Source: RH-AL1 sp964235705 (GTDB lineage Bacteria > Pseudomonadota > Alphaproteobacteria > Rhizobiales > Beijerinckiaceae). From it: 64,000 nucleotides of DNA. The position numbers and the translations under genes are program-made. Location: positions 1 to 64,000 of the forward strand of contig CAXSDP010000003.1 of NCBI GenBank assembly GCA_964235705.1. Reading direction: 5' to 3'. Of this stretch, positions 15,792 through 23,365 are shown one piece after another. Every line of letters begins with the position of its first letter. The stretch's first letter is position 1. The notes beneath the pieces were generated by a model. The model ran no database searches. It worked only from the letters and a program-made list of their open reading frames with translations, and was not told the DNA's origin.

Positions 15792-16865
15792 ATGGATGGT
15801 GTGAGGGGGGAAGCGGCGGGGGAGGTGACGCAGGCGGCCCGCTGGATGGCGCTCGAGGCGCGCGACCCGGCGGCGGACGGCCGCTTCGTCTACGCCGTGC
15901 GCAGCACGGGCGTGTACTGCCGCCCGAGTTGTCCCTCGCGCGCCGCGCGGCGCTCCAACGTCAGCTTCCACGCGACGGGCGCCGAGGCGGAGGCGGCCGG
16001 GTTCCGGCCGTGCCGGCGCTGTCGCCCGAACGAGGCGAGCTCGCGCGAGCGCCAGGCCGAGCTCGTTGCCCGCGCTTGCGCCAGCATCGCGGCGGCGGAA
16101 ACACCGCCTGCCCTCGCCGCCCTGGCGGAGGCGGCCGGGCTGAGCGCCTCGCGCTTCCACCGGGTCTTCAAGGCCGCGACCGGGGTGCCGCCGCGCGCCT
16201 ACGCCGCCGCCCGGCGCACCGAGCGCGCCGCCGACGGCCTGCGCGCCGGGGAGCCGGTCACGCGCGCCGCATACGCGGCCGGGTTCAACAGCGCGAGCCG
16301 CTTCTACGCCGACGCGTCGGCGCGGTTGGGCATGACGCCGACCGCCTATCGCGACGGCGGTGCCGGCACGGCCATCCGCTTCGCGTGCCGTCCCTGCGGC
16401 TTCGGCACGGTCCTCGTCGCGGCCACGGCGAAGGGCCTCTGCGCGATCCTGCTCGGCGACGAGCCCGACGCGCTCGCCCGCGACTTGGCCGCCCGCTTCC
16501 CCAAGGCCGCCATCGCCGCCGCCGAACCCGCCTTCGCCGCGACCGTGGCGCGGGTCGTCGCCTTCGTGGAGGCGCCGGCGCGTGGGCTGGACCTGCCGCT
16601 CGACGTCGGCGGCACCGCCTTCCAGCAGCGGGTCTGGGCGGCGCTGCGCGACGTGGCGCCGGGCACCACCACCACCTACGCCGCCGTGGCGCGAACCATC
16701 GGCCAGCCGGCGGCGGTGCGCGCGGTCGCCGGCGCCTGCGCGGCCAACGCCCACGCCGTCGCCATCCCGTGCCATCGCGTGCTGCGCGGCGACGGCTCGC
16801 TGTCGGGCTATCGTTGGGGCGTCGAGCGCAAGCGGGCGCTGTTGGCCGCCGAGCGGGAGGATTAG
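15792..16865 (+). CDS. ada: Ada, bifunctional DNA repair methyltransferase and transcriptional activator
   Basis: This 357-residue protein has all three modules of Ada. An N-terminal zinc domain carries Cys43, 47, 74 and 77 (YCRPSC and FRPCRRCRPN), where one cysteine accepts methyl groups from phosphotriesters. An AraC-type helix-turn-helix follows (LAALAEAAGLSASRFHRVFK and YAAGFNSASRFY). The C-terminal O6-methylguanine methyltransferase has the active PCHRV motif with Cys327. Known Ada proteins activate their own gene and other alkylation-repair genes once methylated. The start ATG 15792 gives the standard N-terminus. The gene converges on dedA, and the two stop codons overlap. Confidence 0.95.
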   Translation: MDGVRGEAAGEVTQAARWMALEARDPAADGRFVYAVRSTGVYCRPSCPSRAARRSNVSFHATGAEAEAAGFRPCRRCRPNEASSRERQAELVARACASIAAAETPPALAALAEAAGLSASRFHRVFKAATGVPPRAYAAARRTERAADGLRAGEPVTRAAYAAGFNSASRFYADASARLGMTPTAYRDGGAGTAIRFACRPCGFGTVLVAATAKGLCAILLGDEPDALARDLAARFPKAAIAAAEPAFAATVARVVAFVEAPARGLDLPLDVGGTAFQQRVWAALRDVAPGTTTTYAAVARTIGQPAAVRAVAGACAANAHAVAIPCHRVLRGDGSLSGYRWGVERKRALLAAERED

Positions 16866-17512
16866 CCCCCCACCGGCGCCCCGCCGTCCACCGCCGCCTC
16901 GGCTTGGGCGAGGAGGCGTTCCTCGTGCGTCTTGTAGAAGCGCCACAGCGCGACCGCCCCGACGGCCGCCGCGACGAGCGCCACCCAGCCGACCGGCCCC
17001 GTGATCCGCTTCAATCCCTCGCCCAGCGCGTAGCCGCCGAACCCGAACACCAGCGCCCAGACGACCCCGCCGGCGGCGTTGTAGGCGAGGAAGGTGAGTG
17101 GGGGCAGCTTGTTGACGCCGGCCAGCAGCGCCGCGTAGGTCCGCAGCACCGCGACGAACCGGCCGAAGAACACGATCGCGCCGCCGTAACGCGTGAACAA
17201 GTATTGCCCGAGCTTCCGCTTGCGCGCGTCGAGGCCGACCCTCGGGCCGAAGCGCGCCAGCAGCCGCTCCCCCCACGTCCGGCCGACCCAGAACCCCAGG
17301 TTGTCGCCGAGGATCGCCGCGCAGGCGGCGATGAGGACGACGAGCCGGATGTCGAGGCCCCGCCCGGCGCTGGCGAACACCGCGGCGCCGACCAGCACCG
17401 TTTCGCCCGGCAGCGGGATACCCGCGCTCTCCCCCATGATCACCGCGAAAACGGCGGCGTAACCGTAGGTGGCCAGAAGGTGGGTCAGGGTGGCGGAGTC
17501 CAACAGGTGCAC
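16862..17512 (-). CDS. DedA-family membrane protein
   Basis: This 216-residue protein, from GTG 17512, belongs to the DedA/SNARE-associated (VTT) family, which acts in undecaprenyl-phosphate or phospholipid flipping and envelope homeostasis. Motifs seen are YGYAAVFAVIMGESAGIPLP, GETVLVGAAVFASAG, LGDNLGFWVGRTWGERLLAR and FFGRFVAVLRTYAALLAGVN, with the conserved Arg pair. The frame is open upstream to 17650, but the GTG is preceded by GGAGGGATC at good spacing and yields the usual N-terminus. It converges with ada. Confidence 0.9.
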   Translation of the reverse strand: MHLLDSATLTHLLATYGYAAVFAVIMGESAGIPLPGETVLVGAAVFASAGRGLDIRLVVLIAACAAILGDNLGFWVGRTWGERLLARFGPRVGLDARKRKLGQYLFTRYGGAIVFFGRFVAVLRTYAALLAGVNKLPPLTFLAYNAAGGVVWALVFGFGGYALGEGLKRITGPVGWVALVAAAVGAVALWRFYKTHEERLLAQAEAAVDGGAPVGG

Positions 17513-17602
17513 GCTTGATCCCTCCGCGCTCGCGCCGCGCCGTCCTTGGCGGCGGCGATGGGACCTTAGGGTAAAACGCGTCGCCCATCCCCCTTCATCG
17601 CG

Positions 17603-17737
17603 TTGAACGGCGACCGGGGTGGCCCCACACCCTACGATCGGGAGGCGCATCGTGGTTCAGGATCGGCGAAACGGCGGGACGACGCGCTGGAAACGTTGGC
17701 GGACATGCGCGAGCCGCAGCCACTGATCTCCGCGTGA
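17603..17737 (+). CDS. Possible small protein gene, unrecognised
   Basis: The 378-nt space between dedA and the cardiolipin synthase gene holds one short open frame, from TTG 17603, of 44 residues. The last half (AKRRDDALETLADMREPQPL, then ISA) has coding-like composition. There is no clear ribosome-binding site before the TTG, and the frame is closed by a TAG about 30 nt further upstream, so the gene may be spurious or a remnant. I see no other gene in 17513-17890. Confidence 0.25.
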   Translation: MNGDRGGPTPYDREAHRGSGSAKRRDDALETLADMREPQPLISA

Positions 17738-17890
17738 GCGGGTGTTCGCGGGCGGCCCGCATCCGCCTGGGCGCGGTCGGCCTCGCCCATCGCCGCGACC
17801 CGTTCAGACCGCGCGACGCGTCCCCGACCTAGCGCGGACGAGAGTTTTCCGCGATGAAGCGGGCTCATGAGTCGATGGGCCGGGTAGGGG

Positions 17891-19333
17891 ATGGTCACGG
17901 GTTGGTTCGATTGGCTGCGGTTCGGCGCCGCGCTCACGCTGCACATCCTCGCGGCGGCGGGCCTCACCGCCCACATCCTGCTGCGCAAGCGCGACGTCGG
18001 CGCCGCGCTCGGCTGGATCGGCCTGAGCTGGCTCGCCCCGATCGTCGGCGGGCTCCTGTATTTCGTCCTCGGCATCAATCGCGTCCGCCGGCGCGCCGAG
18101 CGGCTCGACCGACGCCCGCGCACCCGAAGCCAGTCCCGCGAGGTGGACGACCACGAGGGCCACGCGGGGTTGGAGTCGCTGCAGAAAGGTATCGGGCGCA
18201 TCTCGCACCGACGGCTGGAGGGCGGCAACGCGTTCCAAACCTACCAGAACGGCGACGAGGCCTACCCGGCGATGCTGGCGGCGATCGAGGGAGCGACGAC
18301 CAGCGTCGGCCTGTCGAGTTTCATCATGCACGTGGACGAGGTCGGCACGCGCTTCGTCGAGGCGCTGGCGGCGGCCCACCGCCGGGGCGTCGCCGTGCGC
18401 GTCATCGTGGACGGCATCGGCGGCGGCTACATCCTCTCGCGCGCCTACCACGCGCTGCGCCGCCGGGGCGTGCCGGCCGGCCGCTTCATGCATTCGCCGC
18501 TGCCGTGGCGTATGCCGCTGCTCAACCTGCGCTCGCACAAGAAGATCCTGGTGGTCGATGGTCACATCGGCTTCACCGGCGGCATGAACATCGCCGACGA
18601 GAACGTCATGGGCACGCACCCCCGCACGCCCGTGCAGGACACCCACTTCAAGGTGACCGGCCCGGTGGTGGCGCAACTCGTCGATGCCTTCGCCGACGAT
18701 TGGGCCTTCGTCACCGGCGAGGACCTCGACGGCCCCGCCTGGTTCCCGTCGCTCGCCCCCGCCGGGCACGCCGATGGACACGCCAAGGGACACGCCAAGG
18801 CGCGCGTGATCACCTCCGGGCCGGACCAGGACATCGAGAAGGTCGAGTTCGGCGTGATGCAGGCCGTCGCCTGCGCGCGTGCCTCCATCTACGTCATGAC
18901 ACCCTATTTCGTCCCCGACGAGCGGCTCAACACCGCCCTCGCCTTGGCGGCGATGCGCGGCGTCGCCGTGCACGTCGTGATGCCGCGTCGCAGCAACCAC
19001 GTGTTCGTCGACTGGGCCTCTCGCGCCAACATCGGCTCGCTGCTGAAGGACGGGGTCAACATCTGGCTCGGACCGAAACCGTTCCGGCACTCCAAGGTCA
19101 TGGTGGTCGACGGTGAGTGGAGCCTGATCGGCAGCGCGAATTGGGACATGCGCTCGTTCCGCCTCAACTTCGAGGTGTGCATGGAAGTCTACGACCGCCC
19201 CTTCGCCCAGGCTTTGCAGCATTTCGTGACGAGCCATCGCGGCGCCGCGCTGACCAACCGGGAGCTCGGCGCGCGGCCCCTGCCGGTGCGCCTGCGCGAT
19301 GCCGGCGTGCGGTTGATGATGCCCTACCTGTAG
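17891..19333 (+). CDS. cls: Cardiolipin synthase (phospholipase D family)
   Basis: This 480-residue protein has two N-terminal membrane helices (LTLHILAAAGLTAHILL and LGWIGLSWLAPIVGGLLYF) followed by two phospholipase D domains. The HKD motifs are HKKILVVDGHIGFTGG near residue 216 and HSKVMVVDGEWSLIGS near residue 400, both complete. Enzymes of this architecture condense two phosphatidylglycerols, or PG and PE, to cardiolipin in the inner membrane. Length and layout match bacterial ClsA types. A short low-complexity run GHADGHAKGHAKA interrupts the second half. The gene stands alone before crcB. Confidence 0.9.
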   Translation: MVTGWFDWLRFGAALTLHILAAAGLTAHILLRKRDVGAALGWIGLSWLAPIVGGLLYFVLGINRVRRRAERLDRRPRTRSQSREVDDHEGHAGLESLQKGIGRISHRRLEGGNAFQTYQNGDEAYPAMLAAIEGATTSVGLSSFIMHVDEVGTRFVEALAAAHRRGVAVRVIVDGIGGGYILSRAYHALRRRGVPAGRFMHSPLPWRMPLLNLRSHKKILVVDGHIGFTGGMNIADENVMGTHPRTPVQDTHFKVTGPVVAQLVDAFADDWAFVTGEDLDGPAWFPSLAPAGHADGHAKGHAKARVITSGPDQDIEKVEFGVMQAVACARASIYVMTPYFVPDERLNTALALAAMRGVAVHVVMPRRSNHVFVDWASRANIGSLLKDGVNIWLGPKPFRHSKVMVVDGEWSLIGSANWDMRSFRLNFEVCMEVYDRPFAQALQHFVTSHRGAALTNRELGARPLPVRLRDAGVRLMMPYL

Positions 19334-19415
19334 GGGCGTCCGCATCGTCGCGTCCCCCTCGTGGCGTCGGCACGCCGCGTGCACGGCGCGCTGTCCCGGA
19401 GGCATAGGACCATCC

Positions 19416-19814
19416 ATGCTCGTGTACGCTTACATCGCGCTGGGCGGCGCCATCGGTTCGGTGTCGCGCTACGCGGTTTCCTCGGCCATCGCGCGGGGCG
19501 TCAACGAGGTGTTCCCCTGGGGCACGCTGTTCGCCAACATCAGCGGCTGCTTCCTCATCGGCCTCTTCGCGATGCTGACCGGGCCGGACGGCCGCGTCCT
19601 GGTGGCGCCCGATTTCCGGCAGTTCTTCACCGTGGGCATCTGCGGGGGCTACACCACCTTCTCCTCGTTCTCCTTGCAAACGCTGGCGCTGGCGCGCGAT
19701 GGTGACATGACGCGGGCGGGCCTCAACGTGGCGGGGTCCGTCGTCTGTTGCCTGCTCGGCGTCTGGCTCGGCTCGGTGCTGGGGGCGGCGATCAATCAGG
19801 GCAGGGGTGCTTGA
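19416..19814 (+). CDS. crcB: CrcB/Fluc fluoride channel
   Basis: This 132-residue, four-helix protein has the Fluc signatures GGAIGSVSRYAVSS, WGTLFANISGCFLIGL and GICGGYTTFSSFSLQTL. Fluc proteins form dual-topology dimers that export fluoride. The intervening upstream 82 nt shows no sequence like the crcB fluoride riboswitch. A DUF190 gene follows after 14 nt, a frequent pairing with crcB. It is intact. Confidence 0.95.
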   Translation: MLVYAYIALGGAIGSVSRYAVSSAIARGVNEVFPWGTLFANISGCFLIGLFAMLTGPDGRVLVAPDFRQFFTVGICGGYTTFSSFSLQTLALARDGDMTRAGLNVAGSVVCCLLGVWLGSVLGAAINQGRGA

Positions 19815-19828
19815 AGGGAAGCGTGGCG

Positions 19829-20176
19829 ATGCGGGTGGGCCGGGCGGCGCGGATGCGCGTCTACACCGACGAGCGCGCCAAGGACGACGGCGGGCCGCTT
19901 TACCAGGCGATCGTCGAACGGGCACGGCAAGCCGGCCTCGCCGGCGCGACGGTGCTGCGGGCGGTGGTCGGCTTCGGCGAGAGCGGCGACGTGCAGCGCG
20001 CCAGCATCCTCGATTTGTCGGGCAACCTGCCGCTCGTCGTCGAACTCGTCGACGAGGAGGCGAAGCTCCGCGCCTTCCTCGACACGCTGGTGGGGTTGAC
20101 CGACGTCGGCTTGGTGACGCTGGAGGCGGTCGAGGTGTTGCACTACGGTCAGACCGCGCTCGCGCGCCCGGCTTAG
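19829..20176 (+). CDS. DUF190-family protein paired with crcB
   Basis: This 115-residue soluble protein fits DUF190, whose members resemble PII signalling proteins in fold and often sit beside crcB. Motifs include MRVYTDERAKDDGGPLYQAI, GLAGATVLRAVVGFGESG and LPLVVELVDEEAKLRAFL. The ATG at 19829 follows GAAGGGAAG; the frame is open further upstream within crcB. A regulatory or accessory role for the fluoride channel is inferred from pairing only. Confidence 0.88.
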   Translation: MRVGRAARMRVYTDERAKDDGGPLYQAIVERARQAGLAGATVLRAVVGFGESGDVQRASILDLSGNLPLVVELVDEEAKLRAFLDTLVGLTDVGLVTLEAVEVLHYGQTALARPA

Positions 20177-20273
20177 GGCATCGGACTGGATCAAGGACCC
20201 AGTCGGATGCTCCAATCGCCCGAGTCGCATCGGGTTTTCCCGAAAGCCGCCGCGCTTTTTTGGGTCCGATGCC
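20177..20273. repeat. Intergenic cloverleaf-like palindromic element
   Basis: The ends GGCATCGGAC (20177-20186) and GTCCGATGCC (20264-20273) are exact reverse complements. Between them lie two more hairpins, GACTGG/CCAGTC (20184-20204) and TCGGG-TTTT-CCCGA (20230-20243). The element fills the gap between DUF190 and the convergent phosphatase gene. Its design suggests a dispersed repeat of the REP/BIME or small MITE kind. A T6 run at 20256-20261 inside it could also help termination. Confidence 0.7.
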
Positions 20274-20295
20274 TTGGCCCTTTGATCCCCGACGT

Positions 20296-20985
20296 TTAAT
20301 TCTTGGCGGCGACGGTCACGCGGGGCGAGGCCCCGGGCCCGGCCCGGACGTCGACCACCTCCACGGGACCACCGGCCTTGTCGTCGTCGAACACGCCGAC
20401 CGCCAACCGGCCGGTCCGCCAAGCCAAGCAATCGAGGGCGGAGCGCCCGGCGAGGCGCAGGGGGCCGTCGGGGTCGGGGTGGTGGCCATGGACGACGTGG
20501 CGTCCTGCATGGCCCTCCGCCACGTCGCAGGGATAGCGTTTCCACAGCAGGGTCTTGTCGGATTGCTGGTCGAGCGGCACGGCGCAGTCCACGCCGGCAT
20601 GGACGAACACGCGGTGCGCGTCGACGTGGATCGTCGGCAGGGCCTCGATCCACGGCAGGTGCCCCGCCACCCTCTCGTGGCGCCCCTCGTAGGAGTCGAT
20701 GGTGGAGGCGCCTCCGTTCTCGACCCACCAATCGAGCCGGTCGGGGTTGCGCAACGCCAGCGTCATCATCGCCTCGTGGTTGCCCTTGAGGCAAACCCAT
20801 CGCCAGCCGTTCGGCGGCCCGGACATCAGCCGTTCCAGGATGTCGGCGGAGGCCGGTCCGCGATCGACGTAGTCGCCGAGGAAGACGATCGTGCCGGACG
20901 CGGCCCGGCCGTCGATCGCGGCGAGCGCGGCTTGCAGGAGGTCGTAACGGCCGTGCAGATCGGGGACGGCGAAGGTGAGTGGCAT
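20296..20985 (-). CDS. Calcineurin-like metallophosphatase (PPP-type serine/threonine phosphatase family)
   Basis: This 229-residue protein has the metal-binding motifs of PPP-type phosphoesterases in order: PDLHGRYDLL near residue 8, FLGDYVDRGPAS near 35, LKGNHEAMM near 66, and the distal histidines in VFVHAGVD and VVHGHHPDP. It should be a manganese- or iron-dependent phosphatase such as a PrpA/ApaH-like enzyme. Whether it cleaves phosphoproteins or dinucleoside polyphosphates cannot be decided. It is transcribed leftward, away from the pterin dehydratase gene by 32 nt. Confidence 0.88.
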   Translation of the reverse strand: MPLTFAVPDLHGRYDLLQAALAAIDGRAASGTIVFLGDYVDRGPASADILERLMSGPPNGWRWVCLKGNHEAMMTLALRNPDRLDWWVENGGASTIDSYEGRHERVAGHLPWIEALPTIHVDAHRVFVHAGVDCAVPLDQQSDKTLLWKRYPCDVAEGHAGRHVVHGHHPDPDGPLRLAGRSALDCLAWRTGRLAVGVFDDDKAGGPVEVVDVRAGPGASPRVTVAAKN

Positions 20986-21017
20986 GTCAATCCTCCCGCA
21001 TCATCGATCGCCTCGCA

Positions 21018-21449
21018 TCAATCATACCGAAGATAGGCGAAGCGCGGGTCGGTCGGCGGCCCGTCGAGCGCACCGGCCTCGGTGCCGGGTCGCCAGGCGA
21101 CCACCGCCTCCATCTTGGCGGCGAGCGCGAAATCCTTGTCCGTGATGCCGGACGTCCCGCGTCCCATCCCTTCGCTGCCCTTGGCGGAATGGGTCCACAG
21201 CCGCACGGTGACCCGGCCGTAGGAAACGGCGAGGGTGGGGTGGTGCCACGCCGCCTCGCACAGGTGGCCGATGGCCGACACCACCAGCATCGTCGCCTGC
21301 CAGTTCGCGGTGCGGTACGATCGTTCGATCGCGCCGTCGACGTGGTGCCAGTGCGGCAGGGCCGCGAGACGGGCCGCGACGGCCTCGTCGTCGTGGATCG
21401 TGTCGGGGGCGGTCTTCGAATTGGTGTCGTTCTGGGCGCTGCCCGTCAT
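21018..21449 (-). CDS. phhB: 4a-hydroxytetrahydrobiopterin dehydratase (pterin-4a-carbinolamine dehydratase)
   Basis: This 143-residue protein, from ATG 21449, has the PCD fold signature: LAALPHWHHVDGAIERSY, then EAAWHHPTLAVSYGRVTVRL with the catalytic histidines, and a final ITDKDFALAAKMEA. The enzyme recycles the pterin cofactor of aromatic amino-acid hydroxylases. Between the histidine motif and ITDKD there is a loop GSEGMGRGTS that is longer than usual. No phenylalanine hydroxylase gene lies nearby. The frame extends upstream, but the ATG chosen gives a normal size. Confidence 0.85.
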   Translation of the reverse strand: MTGSAQNDTNSKTAPDTIHDDEAVAARLAALPHWHHVDGAIERSYRTANWQATMLVVSAIGHLCEAAWHHPTLAVSYGRVTVRLWTHSAKGSEGMGRGTSGITDKDFALAAKMEAVVAWRPGTEAGALDGPPTDPRFAYLRYD

Positions 21450-21491
21450 GGTTCCAATGGTACGAATCCGTGGGGACTGCCGCAAGGCCGG

Positions 21492-22079
21492 TCAAACGAC
21501 CGATAACACGCGGTGCGGCTTCGGGGGCAGGGTGACCTGGATCGCGTCGCCGGGCCTGATGGTGCCGCTTTCGCGCACCACCCCCATGACGCCGGCGCGG
21601 CGCACCACCCTGCCGCCGGCGCCGCGTTCGATGAGCCGCTTGGTGAGGCCGTGGCCCGCCGCCTCGATCTTCCGGCAGGGGTCGCGGATGCCCGAGATCT
21701 CCACCAGCGCCTCGCCCACGCGGAACAGCGTGCCGCTCGGCAGGGTGATGAGGTCGAGGCCGCGCGTCAGCACGTTCTCGCCCAGGTGGCCCGGCGCCAA
21801 GGCGTAGCCGTGCTCCGCCATGGCGGCGAAAAGCTCGGCGTGGAGGAAGTGCACCTGGGCGAGGTTGGGCGCGCCCGCGTCGCGCTTCACGCGATACAGG
21901 TGCTGGACGGTGCGTCCCGCGTGGGCGTCGCCGGCCACGCCCAACCCTTCGAGCAGCCTGATGGCGGCGCACGGCACCTTGGCGAAGCCGTGGGTGGGGC
22001 TGAGGCTCACCGACACCACGATGCCGGCTCGCGCCGCCTCGACCACCGATGGGGTGGGAACCACCCGTCCCGGCCTCAC
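21492..22079 (-). CDS. MOSC domain-containing protein
   Basis: This 195-residue protein is a stand-alone MOSC (molybdenum cofactor sulfurase C-terminal) domain. It has VAGDAHAGRTVQHLYR, the core PGHLGENVLTRGLDLITLP and GIRDPCRKIEAAGHGL, where the Cys is the conserved sulfur-carrying residue of the family. Such proteins bind molybdenum cofactor or act as sulfur carriers in detoxification; the exact reaction is unknown. The GTG start overlaps the stop of the upstream SDR gene (GTGA), so the two form one transcription unit. Confidence 0.85.
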   Translation of the reverse strand: MRPGRVVPTPSVVEAARAGIVVSVSLSPTHGFAKVPCAAIRLLEGLGVAGDAHAGRTVQHLYRVKRDAGAPNLAQVHFLHAELFAAMAEHGYALAPGHLGENVLTRGLDLITLPSGTLFRVGEALVEISGIRDPCRKIEAAGHGLTKRLIERGAGGRVVRRAGVMGVVRESGTIRPGDAIQVTLPPKPHRVLSVV

Positions 22080-22792
22080 CAGCTCTCCTTGAAGGGTCGC
22101 GCCTCGACCTCGAAGCTCCAGGCGGAACGGTCCTGGCGAACCAGGTCGGCGGCGATCGTCGCGATGGCGTCCGGCTTGAGGAAGAAGTCGTCCGGCTTGT
22201 CCGGCAGCATCTTCCGCGTGCGCGGGATGTCGATCACGCCGTCGACGATGATCACCGCGACGTGGATGCCGGCCGGCCATAGGCTGCGGGCCATGCTCTC
22301 GGCCAGCACGCGCTGGCCGGCCTTGGCCGGGGCGAAGGCGGCCGAGCGCGGGCCGCCGCGCCGCGACGCGGTGGCGCCGGTGAAGATGATGGCCCCGCCG
22401 CCCTTCGCCTTCATGGCGGGGATGAGCGCCTGCGACAGGAGCAGCGCGCCCAGCGTGGTGACGCGCCACGCCGCCTCGAACTGCGCCGGCGTGATCGCCT
22501 CGACGTCGCCGAACGCCCCCAGGCTGGCGTTGAACAGCAGCACATCGGGCTCGCCGAGGTCGCGGCGGATCGCGGCGACCGTCCGCGTCACGGCGTCGGG
22601 ATCGCCCACGTCGCAGGCGTAGGCCATCGCCGACCCCGGCTCGGCCGTACCAAGCTCCGCGGCGAGCGTCATGCCGAAAGCCGGGTCCCGCCCCAGCAGG
22701 GCCACCGTGTAGCCGTCCCCGTGGAAGCGCCGTGCCAGCGAACCCCCGGTCCCCGGCCCGATGCCGGCCACCACCGCCACCCTGTCCCTCAT
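22076..22792 (-). CDS. Short-chain dehydrogenase/reductase with Phe in place of the catalytic Tyr
   Basis: This 238-residue SDR has an unusual nucleotide loop, GIGPGTGGSLARRF, and DVLLFNASLGAFGDVEAI as its NAG-like region. At the catalytic site the YxxxK motif reads FAPAK, with the lysine kept and tyrosine replaced by phenylalanine. ATASRRGGPRSAAF supplies the serine region. A clade of bacterial SDRs with F-x-x-x-K exists to my knowledge; their reaction is unclear, and they may not be classical dehydrogenases. The gene is translationally coupled to the MOSC gene. Confidence 0.85.
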   Translation of the reverse strand: MRDRVAVVAGIGPGTGGSLARRFHGDGYTVALLGRDPAFGMTLAAELGTAEPGSAMAYACDVGDPDAVTRTVAAIRRDLGEPDVLLFNASLGAFGDVEAITPAQFEAAWRVTTLGALLLSQALIPAMKAKGGGAIIFTGATASRRGGPRSAAFAPAKAGQRVLAESMARSLWPAGIHVAVIIVDGVIDIPRTRKMLPDKPDDFFLKPDAIATIAADLVRQDRSAWSFEVEARPFKESW

Positions 22793-22884
22793 CGAAACCC
22801 CCTCGCGGCACGCGTTCCGTCGCGGCGCAGACTACCCGAAACGGCCGGCGCGGCACAAACCATCCGTCGGGGTCGGGACGTCGC

Positions 22885-23139
22885 TCAAGCCGCCAGCCGC
22901 CGCAGCAGGTCGCCCGGCACGTCGCCGACGGTGCCGATCAGCAGCGGCTCGTGGAACGCGCCCGCTGCTGGGTCACTGCGATCGAGGAGCACCATCACGC
23001 CGGCGTGGAATGGTGCCAGGGCTTCCGCCATCGACAAGGCGGACGTTCGCGACGCCGAACGACGCGGGGCGCCCGCGCGCAGCACGCCCCGCGCGTCGGC
23101 ATGGAACGGGACGACGAGGAAGATCGTGTTCGGCGCCAT
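22885..23139 (-). CDS. Small hypothetical protein
   Basis: This 84-residue protein starts MAPNTIFLVVPFHADARGVL, followed by the basic stretch RAGAPRRSASRTSAL and SMAEALAPFHAGVMVLLDRS, and ends with LLIGTVGDVPGDLLRRLAA. It has no signal peptide, membrane helix or cofactor motif. GGGAACCC precedes the ATG; the frame is open further upstream to 23262. I do not recognise a family. It lies about 90 nt upstream of the SDR gene in the same direction and may be co-transcribed with it. Confidence 0.6.
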   Translation of the reverse strand: MAPNTIFLVVPFHADARGVLRAGAPRRSASRTSALSMAEALAPFHAGVMVLLDRSDPAAGAFHEPLLIGTVGDVPGDLLRRLAA

Positions 23140-23365
23140 GGCGGGTTCCCTTGTCGAGGCTCCGACGCGGCACCCTCGATTCGTCTTCTGGAACATAACA
23201 AGAACAGAAGGGCGCTGTAAAATCATTGCGGCACGTGACGCGATTTTCAGTTCTTTGCCCAATTAGAAGCCATCCAGTAGGATTGTTATGGTTGCCTGCG
23301 CTCACGTCGGGGTGCGTCGGCATCATCGGATGCCCCGGCGCGCCCCGCCCTTCGAAGGAACACAC

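Noticed and set aside
19334..19415. Fluoride riboswitch before crcB
   Set aside because: The 82 nt lacks the conserved pseudoknot sequences expected of the crcB motif RNA.
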